Made by a program: the position numbers and the translations under genes
Notes under the pieces: model-generated
The model's input: only the letters and a program-made list of their open reading frames with translations
Told to the model about the DNA's origin: nothing
Database searches by the model: none
Assembly (NCBI GenBank): GCA_017457555.1
Contig: JAFTHG010000160.1
Location: 1 to 12,772, forward strand
Reading direction: 5' to 3'
DNA length: 12,772 bases
Source: Kiritimatiellia bacterium
GTDB taxonomy: Bacteria > Verrucomicrobiota > Kiritimatiellia > RFP12 > DVOR01
Part shown: one piece after another, positions 1 through 6,316 of the stretch
Layout: each line of letters begins with the position of its first letter
How positions within the stretch are numbered: the first letter of the stretch is position 1

Positions 1-18
1 AAAAGCGCACTTTTCTTA

Positions 19-24
19 TATAAT
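19..24 (+). promoter_or_regulatory. Possible -10 element upstream of kdsA
   Basis: A perfect TATAAT lies 71 bp before the kdsA start codon. The matching -35 box would fall at or before the left edge of the window, so it cannot be checked. Transcription from it would give a leader of about 60 bases. The A+T-rich stretch around it fits a promoter, but a hexamer match alone is weak evidence. Confidence 0.35.
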
Positions 25-94
25 TCTGAAATCGAACTGGCACATAGCGTTGTTTTTTGGTAAATTATTTCCGTAATGGAAGGATATTGACACT

Positions 95-922
95 ATGGCA
101 GATTGCAAAATTGTCCAGGTTACAGACACGGTTTCTTTCGGAACAAAAGCCCTTACGCTGATGGCCGGTCCGTGTGTCATTGAAAGTCACAATGCATGCT
201 TAGAACTTGCTGAAGCTCTGGTGGGCTTAACGCAGAAGCTTGGCATCCCCTACATCTTCAAAGCCTCCTTTGATAAGGCCAATCGCACAAGTCTCTCTGC
301 TTATCGCGGTCCGGGACTTGAAAAGGGTTTGGAAACGCTGGCTGAGGTGAAGGCGCGCTTCAATGTGCCGATTGTGACCGATATTCACGAACCTTGGCAG
401 TGTGAACCTGTGGCAGAGGTCTGCGATGTGCTTCAGATTCCGGCGTTCTTGTGCCGTCAGACGGATTTGGTCGTAGCCGCAGCAAAGACGGGACGCGTGA
501 TCAACGTGAAGAAGGGGCAGTTTATGGCTCCGGAAGATATGGTCAACGTGGTGCGGAAGATTGAAAGCGAAGGCAACAATCGTATCGTGTTGATTGAACG
601 TGGCGCCAGCTTCGGTTATCACAATCTGGTCGCAGATATGCGCTCGTTACTGGTGATGCGCGAATTGGGTTATCCGGTTGTCTTTGACGCGACACACAGT
701 GTGCAGCGTCCGGGTGGACTTGGTACGGGATCGGGTGGCGATGGCCGCTGGGCTCCTGCTCTGGCACGTGCCGCCGTGGCCACCGGCGTGGATGGGCTCT
801 TTATGGAAACCCACTTCAATCCTCCGGAAGCACTCTCGGATGCCGCCAATGCGATTGCCTTCTCGGCACTGGAAGACCTGCTGACCAAGCTCCAGAATAT
901 CAACAACATTGTTAAAGCCTGA
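95..922 (+). CDS. kdsA: 3-deoxy-D-manno-octulosonate 8-phosphate synthase, metal-dependent type
   Basis: Cytoplasmic aldolase that condenses phosphoenolpyruvate with arabinose 5-phosphate to KDO-8-phosphate, the precursor of the KDO sugar joining lipid A to the LPS core. The 275-aa product has the family hallmarks: FKASFDKANR (55-64), RGPGLEKG (71-78), TDIHE (95-99), PAFLCRQTDL (116-125), NVKKGQF (137-143) and DATHSVQRPG (198-207). The putative metal ligands Cys27 (in AGPCVIES), His201, Glu238 and Asp249 each sit 16 residues beyond Cys11, His185, Glu222 and Asp233 of the Aquifex enzyme. This places it in the metal-dependent class rather than the E. coli class, which has Asn at the Cys position. 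A strong ribosome site, GGAAGGA (78-84), lies 10 bases before the ATG. The stop overlaps the next start as TGATG, indicating translational coupling with the LPS-export genes. Confidence 0.97.
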   Translation: MADCKIVQVTDTVSFGTKALTLMAGPCVIESHNACLELAEALVGLTQKLGIPYIFKASFDKANRTSLSAYRGPGLEKGLETLAEVKARFNVPIVTDIHEPWQCEPVAEVCDVLQIPAFLCRQTDLVVAAAKTGRVINVKKGQFMAPEDMVNVVRKIESEGNNRIVLIERGASFGYHNLVADMRSLLVMRELGYPVVFDATHSVQRPGGLGTGSGGDGRWAPALARAAVATGVDGLFMETHFNPPEALSDAANAIAFSALEDLLTKLQNINNIVKA

Positions 923-1494
923 TGCGCCGCTTCATCGCCTTTACCTGTTTACTGATTGGACTCCCGCTCGCAGCTGTAACTGCAGAGGCTGAGGCTGATT
1001 TAACTCCGGAAACGGACGCGATGATCAGCGCAGAAGCTCTGGCACGTTACTGTGAGCCGGGGCAGCCTCTACGCTACAAGGCACTTTTGGAAGCGTTGCA
1101 ACAACCGCCTGAAACCATTGGTTCACCGGCACGTAATCTTCGTTTGCCGGTGCGGAGTTTGCCGGATGGACGCCCCCAAACAGTGGTCCGTGCGACCGAA
1201 GCATGGGTCACGCTTGACACCACCCTGTTGCGTGGCCGTCAGGTCCATGTGGAGCACTTCCGTGAAGATGGCTCGCTGGAGGCCGTACTGGATGCCGATG
1301 AAATCATCATTGACCGCACCACTCGGTTGGCAGTGGCCAAAGGCAAGGTGCGTTGCACAATGGATGGGGATGTTTTGACAGGACAGGGCGCATTGGTGGA
1401 TATGAACATCAATTACCTCCGGATTATTAAGCACGCCTGCATTGAAACCAAGCGTATGGGTGATGTCAATCTCACCGATCGCGGAATCTTTTAA
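922..1494 (+). CDS. LptC-like periplasmic LPS-export protein
   Basis: Predicted periplasmic partner of the LPS export machine. The 190-aa product begins with a basic residue pair and a hydrophobic stretch (about 4-21), which could be a cleaved signal peptide (AVTA/EAEA) or the single membrane anchor usual for LptC. The C-terminal half (about 90-185) shows the alternating beta pattern of the OstA/LptC jelly roll, including a GKVRCTMDGDVLTGQGA stretch. E. coli LptC has 191 residues, close to this length. Identification rests mainly on position: it overlaps the end of kdsA by one base and directly precedes lptA and lptB. Sequence similarity to classical LptC is low by eye, and it could be a second OstA-domain protein. 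No clear ribosome site precedes the ATG, so translation probably depends on coupling with kdsA. The symbol is left blank because the assignment is positional. Confidence 0.7.
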   Translation: MRRFIAFTCLLIGLPLAAVTAEAEADLTPETDAMISAEALARYCEPGQPLRYKALLEALQQPPETIGSPARNLRLPVRSLPDGRPQTVVRATEAWVTLDTTLLRGRQVHVEHFREDGSLEAVLDADEIIIDRTTRLAVAKGKVRCTMDGDVLTGQGALVDMNINYLRIIKHACIETKRMGDVNLTDRGIF

Positions 1495-1503
1495 GGACCA
1501 ACT

Positions 1504-2055
1504 ATGAAACACGTCTTATTGCTCTCCATGATTCTCCTTGCGGCATTCGCCGGAGCCACAGAAGACGACGGCATGGCCGCCGCACGTGAAGCCCTCCTCT
1601 CCCCCGGAAAGCCGGCACCAAAGGAAGTCGCTATCCGCGACACCAAAATCACAGCCGACCACATGGAATACAACTACAAGGAATCTGTCGCCATTTTGAC
1701 CGACAATGTGGTGGTGGACGATGCCCGCTTCCATTTGACATCGGACAAACTCTTTGTTTTCTTGGAAAGCGCTAATACACTGGACCGCCTTTTGGTGCTC
1801 GGTAATGTGAAGGTGACCAATGAAGACCGTCGCGCAGAGTGCGACAAAGCCGTGTACATCAAGGCAGAAGAACGTCTGGTGATGAGCGGCAATGCCAAGC
1901 TGCACAGCTTGGATAAGAATGGCAAGACACGCACGGTTGCCGGGGACAAGATTACAATCTGGACCAAGAAGGGTGACCAGCGGATGGAAGTCTATCCCAA
2001 TCCGGAATTAATCATTCCCGCCGGTTCGACCGACGGCCTCAAGGATATGATGTAA
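1504..2055 (+). CDS. lptA: LPS transport periplasmic bridge protein LptA (OstA-like)
   Basis: Predicted periplasmic protein that stacks into the bridge carrying LPS from the inner membrane complex to the outer membrane. The 183-aa product (E. coli LptA has 185) has a classical signal peptide, with hydrophobic residues 4-16 and likely cleavage after AGA near residue 18. An OstA-type domain (about 45-160) follows. Repeated short beta strands are visible, such as ITADHMEYNYKESVAILTDN, VLGNVKVTNEDRRAECDKAV and VMSGNAKLHS; this strand-turn ladder is characteristic of the family. AAGGA (1493-1497) lies six bases before the ATG and overlaps the stop of the preceding gene. Its stop overlaps the lptB start as TAATG. 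The neighbours on both sides strongly support the call. Confidence 0.88.
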   Translation: MKHVLLLSMILLAAFAGATEDDGMAAAREALLSPGKPAPKEVAIRDTKITADHMEYNYKESVAILTDNVVVDDARFHLTSDKLFVFLESANTLDRLLVLGNVKVTNEDRRAECDKAVYIKAEERLVMSGNAKLHSLDKNGKTRTVAGDKITIWTKKGDQRMEVYPNPELIIPAGSTDGLKDMM

Positions 2056-2798
2056 TGAGCGAAACCACACCCAACAAGCCGGATATCGTTGCCACCGGGC
2101 TGAAGAAGATTTATGGGGAACGCACCGTTGTCAGCAACATCTCTTTGACAGCGCGTTGCGGTGAGTGCGTCGGTCTGCTGGGTCCCAATGGCGCCGGTAA
2201 GACGACCACTTTCTATATGGTTGTCGGTCTGGTACGCCCCGATGGCGGCACCGTCACGTTCCGTGGCGAAGATATCACACACATGCCCGTGTACCGCCGC
2301 GCACGCATCGGACTGGGTTATCTCGCACAGGAAGCCAGTATCTTCCGCAGACTCAGCGTGGAGAACAACATCCTCGCCATTCTGGAAACCATGCATCCCA
2401 CCCGCGCTGAAAAGGCTGCACGTTTAGAAGAGCTCCTCACCTCGCTCGGCTTGGCAAAGGTAGCCAAGCAGCCGGCGTACACACTCTCCGGCGGTGAGCG
2501 CCGTAAATTGGAAATTGCCCGTGCGCTGGTGCGCCGCCCCTCCATTTTAATGTTGGACGAACCCTTTGCAGGGGTCGATCCACTCGCAGTTGACGACATT
2601 CAAAACATTGTACGCGGTCTGAAAGCCCAAGGCTTGGGCGTTATCATCACCGACCACAACGTCCGTGAAACGCTGGACATCGTGGACCGCGCGTACATCG
2701 TCTTTGAAGGTAAAATCCTTTGTGAGGGGACCAGTGATGAACTCATCAACAATCCCCAAGCCAGACAATCTTATCTCGGCGAAAACTTCCGAATGTAA
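2055..2798 (+). CDS. lptB: LPS export ABC transporter ATP-binding protein LptB
   Basis: Cytoplasmic ATPase that powers LPS extraction from the inner membrane together with LptF and LptG, which are not in this window. The 247-aa product is full length (E. coli 241). It shows Walker A GPNGAGKT (43-50), a Q-loop at Gln92 (AQEASIFRRLSVENN), the ABC signature LSGGERRKLEIARAL (144-158), Walker B ILMLDEP (164-170) with catalytic Glu169, and the H-loop His201 (ITDHNVRETLDI). The AQEASIFRRLSVE and ITDHNVRETL segments are typical of LptB rather than of general ABC ATPases. AAGGA (2041-2045) lies nine bases before the start, and the ATG overlaps the lptA stop by one base. Confidence 0.97.
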   Translation: MSETTPNKPDIVATGLKKIYGERTVVSNISLTARCGECVGLLGPNGAGKTTTFYMVVGLVRPDGGTVTFRGEDITHMPVYRRARIGLGYLAQEASIFRRLSVENNILAILETMHPTRAEKAARLEELLTSLGLAKVAKQPAYTLSGGERRKLEIARALVRRPSILMLDEPFAGVDPLAVDDIQNIVRGLKAQGLGVIITDHNVRETLDIVDRAYIVFEGKILCEGTSDELINNPQARQSYLGENFRM

Positions 2799-2845
2799 GA
2801 AGTGCCGAAACGTATAACCACGCCAAAAAGAAAGGTAGGTTCAGT

Positions 2846-3175
2846 ATGACAGTAGAAGTTAATGCACGTCACAAAAACATTTCCGAGGGCTTCCGCGATT
2901 ACGCTCAGCAACGCGCTGAGAAAATCGGGCAGGCATTCCCCATGGTCGAATCCGTTCGCGTCGTCATGGATTTTCAGAACAAGCTCTGCGCCGCTGAAGT
3001 GATTGCACAGCGCAAAGATGAAAAGTTCATCGGTAACGCGCACACCGATTCCTCGATGAAGGCCGCTGTGGACATGGCTGCCGCCAAGGTGGAAACCCAG
3101 ATCCGCAAGAAACGCGCTAAGGCCTATGTGGAGCCTGCCCGTAAGGCTGCTCAGGCCGCTGAAGCCGCAAAGTAA
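2846..3175 (+). CDS. hpf: Ribosome hibernation promoting factor, short form (HPF/RaiA family)
   Basis: Binds the small ribosomal subunit in the decoding region and stabilises inactive ribosomes during slow growth or starvation. The 109-aa product has the family fold pattern: an N-terminal strand (VEVNARHKNISEGFRDYAQQ), a helix, a beta sheet (VRVVMDFQNKLCAAEVIA) and a helix containing SSMKAAVDMAAAKVETQIRK. It lacks the C-terminal dimerisation domain of long HPF, so it is the short type. It ends in an Ala/Lys-rich tail (about 92-109). A purine-rich ribosome site AAAGGTAGG (2831-2839) precedes the ATG by six bases. The gap from lptB is 47 bp. In proteobacteria hpf usually follows lptB and rpoN; rpoN is missing here. 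A terminator-like hairpin begins 11 bases after its stop. Confidence 0.92.
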   Translation: MTVEVNARHKNISEGFRDYAQQRAEKIGQAFPMVESVRVVMDFQNKLCAAEVIAQRKDEKFIGNAHTDSSMKAAVDMAAAKVETQIRKKRAKAYVEPARKAAQAAEAAK

Positions 3176-3185
3176 CCCCCTTCAC

Positions 3186-3228
3186 GGTGCGCCGGAGATT
3201 TCGCTCCGGTGCACCCATTATCCTTTTT
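3186..3228 (+). terminator. Terminator-like hairpin between hpf and hprK
   Basis: Arms at 3186-3197 and 3204-3215 pair over 12 bp with one G-U wobble, closing a six-base loop (ATTTCG). After eight bases comes a run of five T (3224-3228). This looks like an intrinsic terminator for the lptB-hpf transcript. The A of the hprK ATG follows the T-run immediately, and no separate promoter is obvious. It may therefore act as a partial terminator or attenuator that lowers expression of hprK, ptsH and ptsI relative to hpf. Confidence 0.65.
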
Positions 3229-4221
3229 ATGTACGACCGCGCCCGTCCGTTAACCATCAGCAACCTGACCGTGTCACAACTCACGGTGGGACGCTTTTTG
3301 TTGGCTGCGCGCACAGCATTAGGTCTGGACGTGGTCGCAGGTGAAAAGGGTCTCAGCCGCCCGATTGAAGAGCCCGTTATGTATCGTCCCGGACTTGCAC
3401 TCACAGGCTTTTATCAATATTTCGCCTTTCGACGGTTACAGGTCTTGGGGCGCGCAGAGTGTGCCTATTTGCAAACCTTGCCACCGGACGAACGCCGGGC
3501 ACGATGGAAAGCCTTGCTGGATTACGATGTGCCAGGGATTATCCTGTGCCGTCCAGATAACGAACCGTGGAATGGAGAAATCCTGCAAATGGCAGAAGCT
3601 GTTGGCATCCCAGTATTGGAAACCCGGCGCGAATCAATGGAAGTCTTCCGCATTGGAGCCCTGCATTTGCATGAATTGACCACGCCGCGCGCCTCCGTCC
3701 ATGGCACACTGGTGGACATCGGTGGCGTAGGCGTATTGTTGGAAGGACCGCCCGGCATCGGCAAGAGTGAAACAGCACTCGGTCTTTTACGCCGCGGACA
3801 TGCGTTAATTTCCGACGACATGACACTCCTCTCCTGCGACACCCACGGCCGTCTCTGCGGTACAGCTCCGGAGCAACTCCGAGGTTTCATGGAGATCCGT
3901 GGACTGGGACTCTTACACGTCGCCACCCTTTTTGGTATCGCTTCCGTCAAACAGGAAGCCCAACTCAATCTCATTGTTTCGTTGCGTATCTGTCATACCG
4001 AAGACGACATTGATCGCATCGGTTCAGATATCCAGTCGTATGAAATCTTAGGTGTGCCGATTCAGCGGCTCACAATCCCTGTTGCAGCAGGGCGAGATTT
4101 CGTCAATGTGGTGGAAACCGCCGCTGCAACGTACAAAATGCGTCACTCTAATATGGATGCTGCGGCCGTCTTAGACGCGCAGATCATCGCTCATAATCAA
4201 ACCGTGGAGCAGACAAAATGA
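3229..4221 (+). CDS. hprK: HPr kinase/phosphorylase
   Basis: Bifunctional enzyme that phosphorylates HPr on its regulatory serine using ATP or pyrophosphate and removes that phosphate by phosphorolysis. The 330-aa product (from ATG 3229) has the N-terminal domain (about 10-120, with SRPIEEPVMYRPGLALTGF). A catalytic core follows, with His158 in VHGTLVDIGGVGVLLEG, P-loop GPPGIGKSE (173-181), Asp pair SDD (195-197), family signature EIRGLGLL (222-229) and a C-terminal LTIPVAAGRDF segment matching the usual PV-GRN region. The P-loop begins GPPG rather than the common GDSG. A GTG at 3187 would extend the protein by 14 residues, but it lies inside the hairpin and the extension matches nothing. The ATG at 3229 aligns with known N-termini but has no ribosome site. 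The gene overlaps ptsH by four bases, and HPr is its substrate. Confidence 0.95.
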   Translation: MYDRARPLTISNLTVSQLTVGRFLLAARTALGLDVVAGEKGLSRPIEEPVMYRPGLALTGFYQYFAFRRLQVLGRAECAYLQTLPPDERRARWKALLDYDVPGIILCRPDNEPWNGEILQMAEAVGIPVLETRRESMEVFRIGALHLHELTTPRASVHGTLVDIGGVGVLLEGPPGIGKSETALGLLRRGHALISDDMTLLSCDTHGRLCGTAPEQLRGFMEIRGLGLLHVATLFGIASVKQEAQLNLIVSLRICHTEDDIDRIGSDIQSYEILGVPIQRLTIPVAAGRDFVNVVETAAATYKMRHSNMDAAAVLDAQIIAHNQTVEQTK

Positions 4222-4496
4222 ATGAAGTAACAATCAGCGTTGTGCTGAAAAACAAGTATGGTATGCACGTCCGTCCGGCAGGCCTTTTTGCTAAAACCGC
4301 CGCTCGTTATCGTGCGGATGTGACCGTTGAGAAAGATGGTGTTGTCGTTCCCGGCAAGAGCATTATGGCCCTGATGACGCTGGAAGCGGTCAATGGCACC
4401 ACGCTTATCATCCGCGCCACCGGCGAAGAAGCACAGAAAGCCGTCGAAGAATTGGAAGCACTCATCGAACGCAAGTTCGACCTTCCCGACGAATAA
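4218..4496 (+). CDS. ptsH: Phosphocarrier protein HPr
   Basis: Small cytoplasmic phosphocarrier. It accepts phosphate from enzyme I on a histidine, and HprK can phosphorylate it on a serine. The 92-aa product shows the active-site motif GMHVRPAGLFAK with His17 (His15 in standard numbering) and the regulatory site GKSIMALM with Ser48 (Ser46 in standard numbering). Both sites are intact, which agrees with the adjacent hprK. The ATG overlaps the hprK stop as ATGA, and TGGAG (4205-4209) lies eight bases upstream, inside hprK. The pairing with hprK and ptsI suggests a complete phosphorelay trunk. No sugar-specific enzyme II is visible nearby, so the HPr may serve regulation more than transport. 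Confidence 0.96.
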   Translation: MNEVTISVVLKNKYGMHVRPAGLFAKTAARYRADVTVEKDGVVVPGKSIMALMTLEAVNGTTLIIRATGEEAQKAVEELEALIERKFDLPDE

Positions 4497-4523
4497 GTGC
4501 CTTTCCTCGGCTGATCCACGTTG

Positions 4524-6305
4524 ATGGACGCTATACCTGCCGACCGCGCTTCTACTCTCTTCCGGGGCCTTGCAGCCTCGGGAGGATTGGTTTTTGCACC
4601 CGTCGTGCGGTTTGAAGCCGAGAAAATCCGGGAAGCTCCCCACTATAGTGTGCAACCTTCGCTTCAGAATGCGGAGATTGCACGTTTTTATACAGCCCTT
4701 GACCGTTCGCGTCGCCAATTGGCAGAACTGGCCAAAACTACCGAAACGCACGCATCTTCCTCCGAAGCTGGCATCTTTGACTCACAGCTGATGATGTTGG
4801 AAGATACGTTCTTCATTGATAAAGTCGTCAAATCAATCCGCAATCAGAGTGACAATGCGGAATGGGGCGTCCACTGTGCCTTTGAATCCATGGTGGAAAT
4901 GATGCGCCACATGGGCGATGACTATATGAAAGAACGTGTGGCAGACCTCTATGATGTGCGGAATCGGTTAATAGGCAATCTCTTAGGCGGCGATGGACAG
5001 CGTGCCATTCCCACGATTGATCGCCCATCTGTCATCGTGGCTGACAACATTTCACCCTCCGATGCCGTTTCCTTGCCTCGCCGTTATATCCGTGGTATGG
5101 CAACCGAACAGGGCTCTCTCACGGCACATGTCACCATTCTGGCGCGTGCATTAGGCGTACCTGCGGTGGTGGGCATTGGCGAAAGTCTTGATTGTATCAA
5201 GGCTGGTGACGAAATCGCATTAGATGGTTTCAATGGTATTCTGTGGCATTTGCCGACGGATGAGATTAAGACGCGTCTGCTTTCAGAAACAGCTCCCTTG
5301 CGCGCCGCTCAGGAGCATCGCCGGTCATTAGCCGACCGTCCTGCGGTCACACCCGATGGCATCCGTGTCACGCTCTTAGCCAATGCGGATCACAGCGTTG
5401 GCTTTGAAGGTATCGGCGAACATGGCGCAGAAGGCATTGGACTTTATCGCACAGAGTATCTCTGGATAGGCTTGAGACGCGAACCCACCGAGGAAGAACA
5501 ATTTAAGGCCTACTCTGAGGTCTTATGTTCGTGTCAAGAGAAACCGGTGGTTATCCGCGTTTTGGACATCGGTGGTGACAAAATGGTGGGCAGAAGTCAC
5601 GCCGGGGAGGCGAATCCCTTCCTCGGCAATCGCTCAGTACGTTACCTGCTGAATAACCGATCGGTCTTCCGTACGCAGATTCGTGCCATCTTACGAGCCG
5701 CAGTTATCGGTGAATGTGCGCTTATGTATCCAATGATCACCACGCTGGAAGAGTTGCGAGCCTGTAAGGACTTTGTGCAGGAATGCAAGCGTGAATTGAT
5801 TGCAGAGGGGGTTCCTTTCCGTCAGGATGTGCCGGAAGGGGTGATGATTGAGATTCCAGCTGCCGCGTTGCAAGCAGAACAATTGGCCAAGGAATGTGAC
5901 TTCTTCTCGCTGGGAACCAATGACTTGGTGCAATATACCTTTGCCGTGGATCGTGGTAATGAATCGGTTTCACACCTCTACCAACCCTTACACCCGGTCA
6001 TTCTCTCCCTTATCCGTACTGTTGTGCAAGCGGCCCGCCGCTACAATCGCCCTGTTTGCGTGTGCGGTGAAATGGCATCCGACCCCTTGGCGGCGCTCTT
6101 ATTGGTGGGAATGGGCATTCGCCGGCTCAGTATGTCGGCCAATCTGATTCCACGTGTCAAAGAATTGATTTGCCGTATTGCCTATTTTGATATGCAGCGT
6201 CTGTTAGATACGCTGTGGCGCAATGATGCGGTGTCTGCGGCAGAAGTGGCAGCTCTGTGCCGCGATGTCGTCCGGAAGTATGCGCCGGACGTCCTGAATG
6301 CTTAA
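4524..6305 (+). CDS. ptsI: Phosphoenolpyruvate-protein phosphotransferase (PTS enzyme I)
   Basis: Autophosphorylates from phosphoenolpyruvate and passes the phosphate to HPr. The 593-aa product is near the usual length of about 575. The N-terminal part has the HPr-binding helical region and the swivelling phosphohistidine domain, with the likely active His202 in QGSLTAHVTILARALGVPAVVG. The C-terminal PEP-binding barrel shows GIGLYRTEYLW (304-314), VLDIGGDK (347-354), LMYPMIT, SLGTNDLVQYTFAVDRGN and the catalytic Cys514 in VCVCGEMASDP. Odd point: the usual GGRTSH around the histidine is replaced by GSLTAH, so the residue before His is Ala, not Ser. ATG 4524 is preferred over the TTG one codon earlier; neither has a ribosome site. 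It follows ptsH by 27 bp and probably shares its transcript. Confidence 0.95.
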   Translation: MDAIPADRASTLFRGLAASGGLVFAPVVRFEAEKIREAPHYSVQPSLQNAEIARFYTALDRSRRQLAELAKTTETHASSSEAGIFDSQLMMLEDTFFIDKVVKSIRNQSDNAEWGVHCAFESMVEMMRHMGDDYMKERVADLYDVRNRLIGNLLGGDGQRAIPTIDRPSVIVADNISPSDAVSLPRRYIRGMATEQGSLTAHVTILARALGVPAVVGIGESLDCIKAGDEIALDGFNGILWHLPTDEIKTRLLSETAPLRAAQEHRRSLADRPAVTPDGIRVTLLANADHSVGFEGIGEHGAEGIGLYRTEYLWIGLRREPTEEEQFKAYSEVLCSCQEKPVVIRVLDIGGDKMVGRSHAGEANPFLGNRSVRYLLNNRSVFRTQIRAILRAAVIGECALMYPMITTLEELRACKDFVQECKRELIAEGVPFRQDVPEGVMIEIPAAALQAEQLAKECDFFSLGTNDLVQYTFAVDRGNESVSHLYQPLHPVILSLIRTVVQAARRYNRPVCVCGEMASDPLAALLLVGMGIRRLSMSANLIPRVKELICRIAYFDMQRLLDTLWRNDAVSAAEVAALCRDVVRKYAPDVLNA

Positions 6306-6316
6306 AGGATTTACGT

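Noticed and set aside
1..94. AAAAG/CTTTT inverted pair at the left edge as a terminator of the preceding gene
   Set aside because: The stem is only five A/T-rich pairs and may be truncated by the window edge, too weak to call.
3187..3228. GTG start extending hprK by 14 residues
   Set aside because: It lies within the hairpin stem, has no ribosome site, and the extension resembles no known HprK N-terminus.
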